The translations under genes were made by a program, and so were the position numbers. 64,000 nucleotides of DNA from Oscillospiraceae bacterium. Its GTDB lineage: Bacteria; Bacillota; Clostridia; Oscillospirales; Oscillospiraceae. This document shows, piece after piece, positions 41,538 to 50,457 of the stretch. The DNA lies in the NCBI GenBank assembly GCA_902778665.1, contig CACYYN010000004.1:1-64000 (forward strand), in the 5' to 3' direction. Under the pieces are notes generated by a model. That model was not told the origin of the DNA and made no database searches. It saw only the letters and a program-made list of their open reading frames with translations. Within the stretch, counting starts at the first letter, position 1. The number at the start of each line of letters is the position of its first letter.

Positions 41538-44465
41538 ATGAATACCAGCCTTTATCTGGCACAATCCTATCAGGATGCATGGGGCGACTATCAGCGTTCG
41601 CTCCGAAACACGTCCTTTCCGGTGTGGGACTATGTGTTTTTAACAGCCAGCAATTCTCATCAGGCTGAGGGTTTTCGCGCCCAGCTTGAGGCACGGAGAG
41701 CGTTTCTCCCTGAGCGTACCGTCTTTGAAGTGATCCCCGATGAGGGGGGTGTCCGGATAGGCAGCGGGGGAGCGACGCTCTCCGTGCTTCGCGTCATCCG
41801 GGAAAAGGAATCATCCTTCACAGGCAAACGAATTCTCGTGATCCACAGCGGGGGTGACAGCCGGCGTATTCCCCAGTATTCCGCCCTGGGCAAGCTCTTC
41901 TCACCGGTGCCGCACGAGCTGCCGGACGGCCGCCCTTCTACCCTTTTTGATGAGTTTATGATTGCCATGTCTGCCGTCCCCGGCAGAATGAGGGAGGGGA
42001 TGCTCCTTTTAAGCGGAGATGTGCTGCTGCTGTTCAACCCGCTGCTGATTGATTACTCCGGCCACGGGGCCGCTGCTATCAGTTTTAAGGAAAATGTGAG
42101 CACCGGGAAAGACCACGGTGTTTTCCTCCGGGGAGAGGACGGAACCGTGAGAGCCTTCCTGCACAAGCAGAGCGAGGAGACGCTCACCGCTTCCGGTGCT
42201 GTGAACAGTCGTGGCGAGGTGGATATAGACACCGGTGCCGTGATTTTCGGTGTTGACATGCTGCAAAGCCTTTATGATCTGATCTCCCGCAACGGGCAGA
42301 CAGATGAGGAGAAATATTCTGCCTTTGTCAACGACAAAGTACGTCTGAGTCTTTACGGTGACTTTTTATACTGTCTTGCATCCGATTCCACACTGGAACA
42401 GTATTACCGGGAAAAGCCGGAAGGTGATTTCTGCACGGAACTTCTGAAAGCCCGTGAGCAGGTATGGGCTGCACTGAGGCCCTACCGGCTGAAGCTCCTG
42501 CGGCTGGCTCCCGCCAGATTTATTCATTTCGGCACCTCGGCTGAGCTTCTGCATCTGATGGATAAGGAAATCGGCCAGTTCAGCCATCTGGGATGGAACA
42601 GTCGGGTAAACTGCTCCATGGACAGAGGTGCAGGCTATAATTCCGTTCTTTCCGGTCGGGCAGAGCTGGGAGAGCACTGTTATCTGGAACATTCCTATAT
42701 CCACGGCGGCGCAAAAATCGGAGAGGGATGTGTGATTTCCTGCCTGGAAGTTCCGGGCGGAATGACCGTCCCGCCTCATACGGTTCTGCACGGCCTCAAA
42801 CAGATGAACGGCAGGTTTGTTTGCCGGATCTACGGAGTTTCGGACAACCCGAAAGAGTCTCTGCTGTTCGGGAAAAAGCTGGAGGGAGACTTCTGGGATC
42901 CAGACGAGGCCCATACCCTCTGGAATGCAAAACTCTATCCCGAATGCGATACGGTATCCGAAGCGGTTTCCATGGCAATGGAGCTCTTCCGCATGGGTAT
43001 GACGGGTGAATGGCCGGAGCAGTGGTTTGCACTGCCGAGAAAGTCCCTTGCCTCCGGCTTCCGGGATGCTGATGTCCGTGCAATTCTGAGCTGGAGCGGC
43101 AGGATGGGTGAGCTCGTTGCCATGAACCATATTTCTGCCATGATCCGGAAATCTGTGCCGGCTTCAAAAGGCAGCCTTCCTTCGTGCCTGACGGACGTGC
43201 AGGAGGCGTGGTTGCGGGATCATCTCAGCCGGGCAGATGTCAGCGAGGAAATGCGCCTTCACTATTATGTGGGGACAGCCCTCGGCACGGCAGAAGGCGA
43301 AAAGGAAGCCGCGGAAGCCTTTGCCTGTCTCCGCCGTGCCATTCTGAAGGAAACCCTCTCGGATCTCCGGGAAAACACGGACGCCAGAATTGTTATGGAG
43401 GAGCACACCGTTTCTCTGCCGCTGCGTGTCAACTGGGGAGGCGGATGGTCTGACACCCCGCCCTACTGCAACGAAAACGGAGGCACTGTGCTCAATGCGG
43501 CAATTCTTCTCAATGGGGAGCGCCCTGTGCGCGTAACACTGAGGCGGCTGACAGAGAAGAAAATTGTGTTTGAAAGCCGGGATATGGATGCCCGTGGGGA
43601 GTTTACCGCTATAGAGCCTCTGCAGCGAGTGGGGGATCCCTTTGATGCGTTTGTTCTGCAGAAGGCAGCTCTGCTCGCCTGCGGAATCCTGCCGGAATCA
43701 GGCGGCAGCCTTGATGCCGTGCTGGAGAGACTGGGCGGAGGGTTTTCCATGGATACGGAGGTTACAGGTGTTCCCCAGGGCTCAGGCCTTGGCACGAGCA
43801 GTATTCTGGCAGCTGCCTGCGTGAAGGCGCTTTGCGAATTCACGGGTATCCGCTATTCCGAATCAGACCTATACGGAAGAGTACTCTGCATGGAGCAGAT
43901 GATGTCTACCGGCGGCGGCTGGCAGGATCAGATCGGCGGTGTGACAGACGGCATCAAATACATCACCTCCCGTCCGGGGCTGAAGCAGAACGTGCATGTA
44001 GAGCATGTAGCGCTGGAGGAGGACGTCCTTGCAGAGCTGAACAGTCGCTTCGCTCTGATCTATACCGGGCAGCGGAGGCTCGCAAGAAACCTCTTGCGTG
44101 ATGTGGTGGGCCGATATATCGGCAACGAGCCGGATACGCTTTACGCCCTCAATGAGATACAGCGCAAGGCTGCCCTGATGCGTTTTGAACTGGAGCGCGG
44201 GCATGTGGACGCTTTCGCAGCTTTACTCAGCGAACACTGGGAACTGAGCAAGAAGATTGATGCCGGTTCCACCAATACGCTACTGGATCAGATATTCGAT
44301 GCCGTGGATGACCTGATCGACGGGCGAATGGTCTGCGGAGCGGGAGGCGGAGGGTTCCTGCAGGTAATGCTGAAGAAAGGTGTAACGAAGGAAATGCTTC
44401 AGGCAAGGCTCAAATCCGTTTTCCAGGATACGGATATCAACGTCTGGCCCTGCACCCTGATCTGA
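41538..44465 (+). CDS. fkp: Bifunctional L-fucokinase / GDP-L-fucose pyrophosphorylase
   Basis: A 975-residue fusion resembling Bacteroides Fkp (about 950 residues). The N-terminal half carries the nucleotidyltransferase region (RIGSGGATLSVLRVIREK, LVIHSGGDSRRIPQYSALGK) and a beta-helix-like stretch (GEHCYLEHSYIHGGAKIGEGCVI). The C-terminal part, from about residue 620, is a GHMP kinase: NWGGGWSDTPPYCNENGG, PQGSGLGTSSILAAA and MVCGAGGGGFLQVM. It turns salvaged L-fucose into fucose-1-phosphate and then GDP-fucose, the donor for fucosylated surface glycans. aggagagg precedes the ATG. No other fucose gene is near. Confidence 0.88.
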   Translation: MNTSLYLAQSYQDAWGDYQRSLRNTSFPVWDYVFLTASNSHQAEGFRAQLEARRAFLPERTVFEVIPDEGGVRIGSGGATLSVLRVIREKESSFTGKRILVIHSGGDSRRIPQYSALGKLFSPVPHELPDGRPSTLFDEFMIAMSAVPGRMREGMLLLSGDVLLLFNPLLIDYSGHGAAAISFKENVSTGKDHGVFLRGEDGTVRAFLHKQSEETLTASGAVNSRGEVDIDTGAVIFGVDMLQSLYDLISRNGQTDEEKYSAFVNDKVRLSLYGDFLYCLASDSTLEQYYREKPEGDFCTELLKAREQVWAALRPYRLKLLRLAPARFIHFGTSAELLHLMDKEIGQFSHLGWNSRVNCSMDRGAGYNSVLSGRAELGEHCYLEHSYIHGGAKIGEGCVISCLEVPGGMTVPPHTVLHGLKQMNGRFVCRIYGVSDNPKESLLFGKKLEGDFWDPDEAHTLWNAKLYPECDTVSEAVSMAMELFRMGMTGEWPEQWFALPRKSLASGFRDADVRAILSWSGRMGELVAMNHISAMIRKSVPASKGSLPSCLTDVQEAWLRDHLSRADVSEEMRLHYYVGTALGTAEGEKEAAEAFACLRRAILKETLSDLRENTDARIVMEEHTVSLPLRVNWGGGWSDTPPYCNENGGTVLNAAILLNGERPVRVTLRRLTEKKIVFESRDMDARGEFTAIEPLQRVGDPFDAFVLQKAALLACGILPESGGSLDAVLERLGGGFSMDTEVTGVPQGSGLGTSSILAAACVKALCEFTGIRYSESDLYGRVLCMEQMMSTGGGWQDQIGGVTDGIKYITSRPGLKQNVHVEHVALEEDVLAELNSRFALIYTGQRRLARNLLRDVVGRYIGNEPDTLYALNEIQRKAALMRFELERGHVDAFAALLSEHWELSKKIDAGSTNTLLDQIFDAVDDLIDGRMVCGAGGGGFLQVMLKKGVTKEMLQARLKSVFQDTDINVWPCTLI

Positions 44466-44501
44466 CGGGAGTTTCCCTTTGCACATCAGCACCGAAAGTT
44501 C

Positions 44502-44530
44502 TTGAAAAAAGAGAAATGATAGCATATAAT
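44502..44530 (+). promoter_or_regulatory. Promoter of the SPFH-murF transcription unit
   Basis: TTGAAA at 44502-44507 and TATAAT at 44525-44530 are separated by 17 bases. The next ATG lies 50 bases on, with gaaaggagat ahead of it. Confidence 0.75.
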
Positions 44531-44580
44531 TGAACGTAAGAAACCGAATGATTTTGTTTTGACAGAAAGGAGATCTCCTT

Positions 44581-45831
44581 ATGGGTCTGATCAATGCAGC
44601 AGTCAATTCCGTGGCAGGAGTTGCCCAGAGTCAGTGGAAGGATTATTTCTATTGTGATGCCATCCCGGCTGACGTTCTTGCCGTGAAGGGCAAAAAGAAA
44701 AGCACCGGTTTTTCCATAGCTGCGAAAGGAAATGAGAATGTTATTTCGGACGGCTCGGTTATCGCTGTGGCGGACGGGCAGTGCATGCTTATCACCGAGC
44801 AGGGCAGAGTTGTGGATATCTGTGCCGAATCCGGCGAGTACATCTACGACATGTCTTCTGAGCCCTCCGTCTTTACCGGTGATCTGGACGAATCGGTTCG
44901 GAAGGTTTTCGAGGAGATCGGCAAGCGTTTTACCTTCGGCGGAGTAGCGGGAAAGGATCAGCGTGTCTACTTCTTCAATACCAAGGAGATCGTGGGCAAT
45001 AAGTACGGTACTCCGAATCCTGTACCCTTCCGTATTATTGACCGGAATATCGGCCTGGATATCGATGTGGGGGTGCGCTGCTTCGGTGAATACAGCTACC
45101 GTATAGCAGATCCGATTCTGTTCTACACCAATATCTGCGGCAATGTAGCGGATAACTATACCCGCCAGAAGATCGACAGTCAGCTCAAGGCAGAGCTTCT
45201 CACGGCACTGCAGCCGGCATTTGCGGCTATCTCCGAAACGGGGATCCGTTATTCGGCCCTGCCCGGCCATGCATCGGAGATCTGTGAGGAATTGCGGGAG
45301 GCTCTCCGCACCAAGTGGAGAGAACTGCGCGGAATTGACATTGTGTCCTTCAGTATCATCAGCGCCACGATCAGCGATGAGGACGAGAAGATGATCAAGG
45401 AGCTTCAGCGTACAGCAGCTCTGAAGGATCCCGCGATTGCAGCAGCTCATCTGGCAGGTGCCCAGGCACAGGCCATGCAGGCAGCGGCTGCCAATTCTGC
45501 CGGTGCAGCTACAGGCTTTTATGCCATGAATATGGCAGCTCAGGCGGGCGGTATGAATGCCGCAAGTCTCTTCAATCTTGCCGCACAGCAGAATGCCTCT
45601 CAGCAGAGTGCAGCTCCCGCACAGCCTCAGAGTGCGGACAATTCCTGGGTATGCCCGTCTTGCGGCACGAAAAATCAGGGCAAGTTCTGCACGGAATGCG
45701 GAACGAAAAAACCTGCCAAGCTGAAATACAGGTGTGACAAGTGTGGATGGGTCCCTGCAGATCCGACGAAACCACCGAAATTCTGCCCGGAATGCGGCGA
45801 TCCGTTTACCACGGATGACGTTAATGCCTGA
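44581..45831 (+). CDS. SPFH-domain protein with C-terminal zinc ribbons
   Basis: A 416-residue protein. Residues 1-290 form an SPFH/stomatin-like domain of the bacterial YdjI/virion-core-like type (NPVPFRIIDRNIGLDIDVGVRCFGEYSYRI). A stretch rich in Ala, Gln and Met follows (about 290-350, including AQAQAMQAAAANSAGAATG). The end has two zinc ribbons with four CxxC pairs (CPSC, CTEC, CDKC and CPEC). No transmembrane helix is visible. Related Bacillus proteins (YdjI) are tied to membrane stress, but the role here is inferred only. murF starts 9 bases after its stop. Confidence 0.8.
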   Translation: MGLINAAVNSVAGVAQSQWKDYFYCDAIPADVLAVKGKKKSTGFSIAAKGNENVISDGSVIAVADGQCMLITEQGRVVDICAESGEYIYDMSSEPSVFTGDLDESVRKVFEEIGKRFTFGGVAGKDQRVYFFNTKEIVGNKYGTPNPVPFRIIDRNIGLDIDVGVRCFGEYSYRIADPILFYTNICGNVADNYTRQKIDSQLKAELLTALQPAFAAISETGIRYSALPGHASEICEELREALRTKWRELRGIDIVSFSIISATISDEDEKMIKELQRTAALKDPAIAAAHLAGAQAQAMQAAAANSAGAATGFYAMNMAAQAGGMNAASLFNLAAQQNASQQSAAPAQPQSADNSWVCPSCGTKNQGKFCTECGTKKPAKLKYRCDKCGWVPADPTKPPKFCPECGDPFTTDDVNA

Positions 45832-45840
45832 GGCAGCGGA

Positions 45841-47193
45841 ATGTTTGGTTTGACTGTTTCCGAAGCCGCCGCGATTTGCGGCGGCTCGGTTTCTGATATG
45901 AAGTGTGATGCCGAAATTACCTCCGTCGCTATAGACAGTCGTGCCGTAATGCCCGGCAGTCTTTTCGTGGCCTATCGGGGAGAGCGGACGGACGGACATC
46001 GCTTTATCACCTCGGCTTTGGAAAAGGGTGCTGTCTGTGCCCTTGCTGAGTACTTGCCGGAGGGAGTAAGCGGACCGGTGATTATCTGTGAGGATGTACA
46101 GTTTGCGCTGGAAAAGCTGACGGCTGCCTTCCGTTCTATGCTCACCATTCCCGTAATCGGCATTACGGGCAGTGTCGGCAAGACCACTGCAAAAGAGATG
46201 GTTTCCTCCGTGCTTGCACAGCGTTATTGTGTGCACAAAACAGCAGGAAATCTCAATAACACCATCGGTCTTCCTGTTTCCATCGGCGGTATTCAGCGTG
46301 AGCATGAGGCGGCCGTGATAGAGATGGGCATCAACCATTTCGGTGAGATGGACCGTCTGGGGGCAATGGCAAAGCCCGACGTGATGCTTTATACCCGCAT
46401 CGGCCATGCACATCTGGAATTCCTTGGTGACCTGAACGGTGTGTTTCGCGCAAAGACTGAGGTCCTATCCCACATGCGCCATGACGCACTGGTGATTTAC
46501 AACGGAGATGACCCGTATCTTACGCCGCTTCACGAAAGAGAAAATCATCTGAGTTTCGGCAGAGGAAAGCAGTGTGATGTGCGGGCAGATAATGTCTCCT
46601 TCACGGATGACGGCACCATTCGCTGTGACATTGCTTTTCATAACCGCCGTATTCCCGTCCGCGTGAATTCCTTTGGGGAGCATATGGTCTATGCTGCTTT
46701 GGAGGGTGCTGCTGTGGGATTTGCCATGGGGCTTTCGGATGAAGAGATCGTCGCGGGCATTGCCTCCTATGAGACGGTTGGAAGACGTTTTTCCTGCCGG
46801 AACACCGGCTTTATTCGCCTGATTGACGATTGCTATAACGCAAATCCCGATTCTGTGCGCTCCTCGATCGATTCTCTGATGGACTTCCCCACAAGGCATG
46901 TCTGCGTTCTGGGTGAGATGCTGGAGCTTGGCCGTGACAGCGAAAAAATGCATTATGAAGTGGGGGCTTACGCCCGGGAAAAGGGCGTTGATCTGATGCT
47001 GCTCAGCGGACCACTCTGCGCCCATACGGCGGAAGGCTTCGGCGAAAATGCTCTGTTCTATCCGGACAAAGCATCACTGATGGCAGCGATCCCGTCCCGA
47101 CTCCGACAGGGGGACACCGTGCTGGTGAAGGCATCACTTGGTTCAAAATATGCCGAGATTTCCGACTTTCTGAACAATTATCATCCAGATTAA
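45841..47193 (+). CDS. murF: UDP-MurNAc-tripeptide--D-Ala-D-Ala ligase MurF
   Basis: MurF adds D-Ala-D-Ala to the UDP-MurNAc-tripeptide in the cytoplasm. The P-loop GITGSVGKTTAKEMV, the Mur ligase stretch TAGNLNNTIGLPVSI and EMGINHFGEM, and C-terminal DDCYNANPDSVRSSID are typical. The N-terminal domain has SVAIDSRAVMPGSLFVAYRGERTDGH. It is 450 residues. It lies outside the mraY-murE cluster found at 60-62 kb. Confidence 0.95.
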   Translation: MFGLTVSEAAAICGGSVSDMKCDAEITSVAIDSRAVMPGSLFVAYRGERTDGHRFITSALEKGAVCALAEYLPEGVSGPVIICEDVQFALEKLTAAFRSMLTIPVIGITGSVGKTTAKEMVSSVLAQRYCVHKTAGNLNNTIGLPVSIGGIQREHEAAVIEMGINHFGEMDRLGAMAKPDVMLYTRIGHAHLEFLGDLNGVFRAKTEVLSHMRHDALVIYNGDDPYLTPLHERENHLSFGRGKQCDVRADNVSFTDDGTIRCDIAFHNRRIPVRVNSFGEHMVYAALEGAAVGFAMGLSDEEIVAGIASYETVGRRFSCRNTGFIRLIDDCYNANPDSVRSSIDSLMDFPTRHVCVLGEMLELGRDSEKMHYEVGAYAREKGVDLMLLSGPLCAHTAEGFGENALFYPDKASLMAAIPSRLRQGDTVLVKASLGSKYAEISDFLNNYHPD

Positions 47194-47229
47194 GGAGCAA
47201 GCACATAACAGATATGAAAGGATCAGATT

Positions 47230-48477
47230 ATGAAAAGTGAAATCCGGGATCTCTCCCTTGCAGCCTCCGGTGCCCGTAAGATTGAATGGGTTGAGCGCAA
47301 CTGTGATCTTCTTCGCACGCTCCGTGCCGAATTCCGGCAGACGCTTCCGTTTCAGGGAAAAAAGATAGCCCTCTCCGTCCATCTGGAAGCAAAGACTGCC
47401 TTCCTTTGCAAAGTGCTGCAGGCAGGCGGTGCCGAGATGTATGTCACCGGCTCCAATCCGCTCTCCACACAGGATGATGTGGCAGCGGCCCTTGTAGCAG
47501 ACGGCATGGAGGTGCATGCCTGGTATGGTGCCACCGAGGAGGAGTATTTCTCCCATATCCGCCATGTGCTGGAAAACGGCCCCAACATCATCATCGATGA
47601 CGGCGGAGATCTCATCAACATGATCCACAATGAGATGCCGGAGCTGATCCCTGATATCATCGGCGGGTGCGAGGAAACCACCACCGGTATCAACCGTCTG
47701 GAGGCAATGAACCGTGCCGGGAAGCTGGCCTTTCCCATGATCAGAGTCAACAACGCAGCCTGCAAGCATTTTTTTGATAACCGCTACGGGACCGGTCAGT
47801 CGGTGTGGGACGGCATCTGCCGTACCACCAATCTGATTGTGGCCGGCAAGGTTGTGGTGGTTTCCGGCTACGGCTGGTGCGGAAAGGGCACTGCTCTGCG
47901 AGCAAAGGGGTTGGGAGCCCGGGTTGTCGTCACAGAGGTGGATCCGATCCGTGCTCTGGAGGCGGTGATGGACGGATATGATGTCATGCCCATGAAGGAG
48001 GCAGCAGCCGTGGGAGATTTCTTTGTCACCGTTACCGGCTGCGACAGGATCATCGGCGAAGAGATCTTCCCCCTGCTCAAAGACGGGGCCATCCTCTGCA
48101 ATGCCGGCCACTTCGACACGGAGATCGATATGGCCGCTCTTCGCTCCGTGGCTTTGGAGCAACGGGAACAACGCAAAAACATTATGGGCTATCATCTTCC
48201 CAACGGACGGTGGATTTTTGTGCTGGGTGAGGGCAGACTGGTGAATCTGGCCTGTGCTGACGGACACCCTGCCGAGATTATGGATATGAGTTTTGCCATT
48301 CAGGCATTGTCTGCAAAATATCTGGTAGAACACGCAGGGCAGATGACGGAAAAACTCATCGACGTACCCTATGAGGTAGACCGAGGCGTCGCAGAGCGTA
48401 AGCTCGCCTTCATGGGCAAGAAAATCGATATCCTCACACCGGAGCAGGAGCGGTATCTCAACAGTTACAATTTATAA
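47230..48477 (+). CDS. ahcY: Adenosylhomocysteinase-family hydrolase
   Basis: The NAD-binding fold is clear (VVVSGYGWCGKGTALRAKGLGARVVVTEVDP), as are the substrate-domain stretches NPLSTQDDVAAAL, IIDDGGDL and NRYGTGQSVWDGI. It should split S-adenosylhomocysteine, or possibly S-inosylhomocysteine, to homocysteine. At 415 residues it lacks the insert of proteobacterial forms and resembles the short archaeal/thermophile type. It lies between murF and a methionine sulfoxide reductase gene. A weak ribosome site (aaagga) precedes the ATG. Confidence 0.92.
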   Translation: MKSEIRDLSLAASGARKIEWVERNCDLLRTLRAEFRQTLPFQGKKIALSVHLEAKTAFLCKVLQAGGAEMYVTGSNPLSTQDDVAAALVADGMEVHAWYGATEEEYFSHIRHVLENGPNIIIDDGGDLINMIHNEMPELIPDIIGGCEETTTGINRLEAMNRAGKLAFPMIRVNNAACKHFFDNRYGTGQSVWDGICRTTNLIVAGKVVVVSGYGWCGKGTALRAKGLGARVVVTEVDPIRALEAVMDGYDVMPMKEAAAVGDFFVTVTGCDRIIGEEIFPLLKDGAILCNAGHFDTEIDMAALRSVALEQREQRKNIMGYHLPNGRWIFVLGEGRLVNLACADGHPAEIMDMSFAIQALSAKYLVEHAGQMTEKLIDVPYEVDRGVAERKLAFMGKKIDILTPEQERYLNSYNL

Positions 48478-48480
48478 TGT

Positions 48481-48954
48481 ATGATGAAGACAGACTATAA
48501 GCTTCTTTCGCAGCAGCTGGAATCCCTCATTGCAAGGGTTCCGTATCTCACGGCAAATCTGGCCAATGCCTCAGCTCTGCTCTGGCAGGAGCTGGATTGC
48601 ATCAACTGGGCGGGGTTCTACCTCGCTGAGGGCGATGTGCTTGTGCTGGGGCCATTCCAGGGGAAGCCCGCATGTATTGAAATTCCTTACGGGAAGGGTG
48701 TTTGCGGCACGGCTTTCCGTTCCGACAGCACGGTAGTGGTGGATGATGTGCATCAGTTCCCGGGCCATATCGCCTGTGACTGCGCTTCCAACTCTGAAAT
48801 TGTCATTCCGCTCCACAGAGATGGCAGTGTGATCGGGGTTCTGGATATCGACAGCCCGCTTTTCTCGCGTTTCACACCGGAGGATCGGGCCGGGCTGGAA
48901 GCCTTCGCTTCCATTCTCGAGGAGCATCTGTTTATGACCGGAGGACAGGGTTAG
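48481..48954 (+). CDS. msrC: Free methionine-(R)-sulfoxide reductase (GAF domain)
   Basis: A 157-residue single GAF domain with the fRMsr cysteines. C65, C75 and C99 keep the spacing (10 and 24) of the three Cys in the E. coli enzyme; C101 is extra. Family stretches are NWAGFYLAEGDVLVLGPFQGKPAC, GKGVCGTAF and DIDSPLFSRFTPED. It reduces free methionine-R-sulfoxide, not protein-bound methionine. It sits directly after the ahcY gene, so both feed the methionine pool. No clear Shine-Dalgarno site is seen, so it may depend on coupling to ahcY. Confidence 0.93.
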   Translation: MMKTDYKLLSQQLESLIARVPYLTANLANASALLWQELDCINWAGFYLAEGDVLVLGPFQGKPACIEIPYGKGVCGTAFRSDSTVVVDDVHQFPGHIACDCASNSEIVIPLHRDGSVIGVLDIDSPLFSRFTPEDRAGLEAFASILEEHLFMTGGQG

Positions 48955-48955
48955 A

Positions 48956-49975
48956 ATGATCGATAAAGTCATAGAGATCGAAAGAATTGAAGATGTCATC
49001 AATGTGTTCGGATCCTTTGACCAGAATCTCAGAATTCTGGAAGGGGAGCTGGGAGTCAAGGTTCTGGACAGGGAGGATGTTCTCCACGTCTGCGGGGAGC
49101 CGGAAGATGTGATTCTTGCGGAAAAGGCCATCGGCGGCCTGCTGACGCTTGCCTCGAAGGGCGAGACCATCAATGACCAGAACGTCCGGTATGTCCTCAA
49201 GCTGGTGCGGCAGGGCAGAGAGGATAAAATCAGCGAGCTGGTGGGTGATGTGATCTGCATTACGGCAAACGGCAAGCCCATCAAGCCAAAGACCATCGGG
49301 CAGAAGCTTTACTGTGATGCCATTGCCTCCAACACCATCACGGTGGGTGAGGGTCCTGCAGGCACGGGAAAATCCTATCTGGCCGTGGCTGCGGCGGTTG
49401 CTGCCTTCCGGGCTGAGGAGGTCAACCGTATTATCCTTACCCGCCCGGCGGTGGAGGCCGGTGAGCGGCTGGGCTTTCTGCCCGGGGACCTGCAGAGTAA
49501 GGTAGACCCTTACCTGAGGCCGCTGTACGATGCTCTGTTCGACATGCTGGGTGTGGAGACCTACCAGAAATATCTGGAGAAGGGCAGCATTGAGGTGGCG
49601 CCGCTTGCCTATATGCGAGGCCGCACACTGGATGACAGCTTTATCATTCTTGATGAGGCGCAGAATACCTCCGGTGAACAGATGAAAATGTTTCTGACAC
49701 GTCTGGGGTTCGGTTCCAAGATGGTCATTACCGGGGATGTTTCCCAGATTGACCTGCCGGAAGATAAAACAAGCGGCCTGAAGGTAGCCATGAAGGTGCT
49801 GGACGGAATTGACGATGTGGCCATCTGCACTCTGACGGGGGCTGATGTGGTACGCCATCGTCTGGTGCAGCGAATTATAGAGTCTTATGAGGAATACGAG
49901 AAGAAGCAGCCGAAAACGCCCGAACCGGGCAGACCGGCCGCCGGTAGGAAATACAGAAGGAGGCCGGAGCGATGA
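48956..49975 (+). CDS. phoH: PhoH-family ATPase
   Basis: A 339-residue protein with an N-terminal KH-like region and a PhoH ATPase domain: GPAGTGKSYLAVAAAV (Walker A), LTRPAVEAGERLGFLPGDLQ, FIILDEAQNTSGEQMKMFLTRLG (Walker B) and ITGDVSQIDLP. It is probably an RNA-linked ATPase, often encoded next to ybeY and thought to help rRNA processing. It is the first member of the conserved block phoH-ybeY-era-recO, with an ATGA overlap into ybeY. Confidence 0.94.
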   Translation: MIDKVIEIERIEDVINVFGSFDQNLRILEGELGVKVLDREDVLHVCGEPEDVILAEKAIGGLLTLASKGETINDQNVRYVLKLVRQGREDKISELVGDVICITANGKPIKPKTIGQKLYCDAIASNTITVGEGPAGTGKSYLAVAAAVAAFRAEEVNRIILTRPAVEAGERLGFLPGDLQSKVDPYLRPLYDALFDMLGVETYQKYLEKGSIEVAPLAYMRGRTLDDSFIILDEAQNTSGEQMKMFLTRLGFGSKMVITGDVSQIDLPEDKTSGLKVAMKVLDGIDDVAICTLTGADVVRHRLVQRIIESYEEYEKKQPKTPEPGRPAAGRKYRRRPER

Positions 49976-50457
49976 ATGAAATAGCTGTCAGCCGGGAGAA
50001 GAAAAACCTGGGCCATCCCAATGCAGCACGGCTGATTCGCGAAGCAGCAAACCGGGCTCTTGAAGCGGAGGGAATCCGTGAACACTGCATTATCTCCGTC
50101 CTCCTGACGGACGATGAAGGCATCCGGACAGCCAATCGGGAATTCCGGAATACGGACGCAGCTACCGATGTGCTCTCCTTTCCCCTTAACGAGCTTCAGC
50201 CGGGGGATTTTCGTGCGGAGGATTGCGAAAAAGAGATGGAGACCGGTGCTGTTTTATTGGGTGACATGATGATCAACCTTGCCAGATGTGAGCAGCAGGG
50301 AGAGGAATACGGCCACGGGTTTAATCATGAGATTCAGTATCTGACGGTGCATTCCGTTCTCCATCTGCTGGGCTATGACCATGTGGATGAAGGGGAGATG
50401 AAGAGACAGATGCGAAGCCGGGAAAAAGTGATTATGGGAGAAAAGGAAAATGACTGA
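49972..50457 (+). CDS. ybeY: Endoribonuclease YbeY (rRNA maturation)
   Basis: A 161-residue metalloenzyme of the UPF0054 family. The zinc site is HSVLHLLGYDH (H-x3-H-x5-H), preceded by TDVLSFPLNE. It takes part in 16S rRNA 3' end maturation and ribosome quality control. A diacylglycerol kinase gene often follows ybeY in Firmicutes and is missing here. The era start lies 8 bases inside its 3' end. Confidence 0.95.
   Translation: MNEIAVSREKKNLGHPNAARLIREAANRALEAEGIREHCIISVLLTDDEGIRTANREFRNTDAATDVLSFPLNELQPGDFRAEDCEKEMETGAVLLGDMMINLARCEQQGEEYGHGFNHEIQYLTVHSVLHLLGYDHVDEGEMKRQMRSREKVIMGEKEND

Noticed and set aside
44437-46413. A 658-codon minus-strand frame opposite the SPFH and murF genes
   Set aside because: It spans two coupled plus-strand genes and has no family features.
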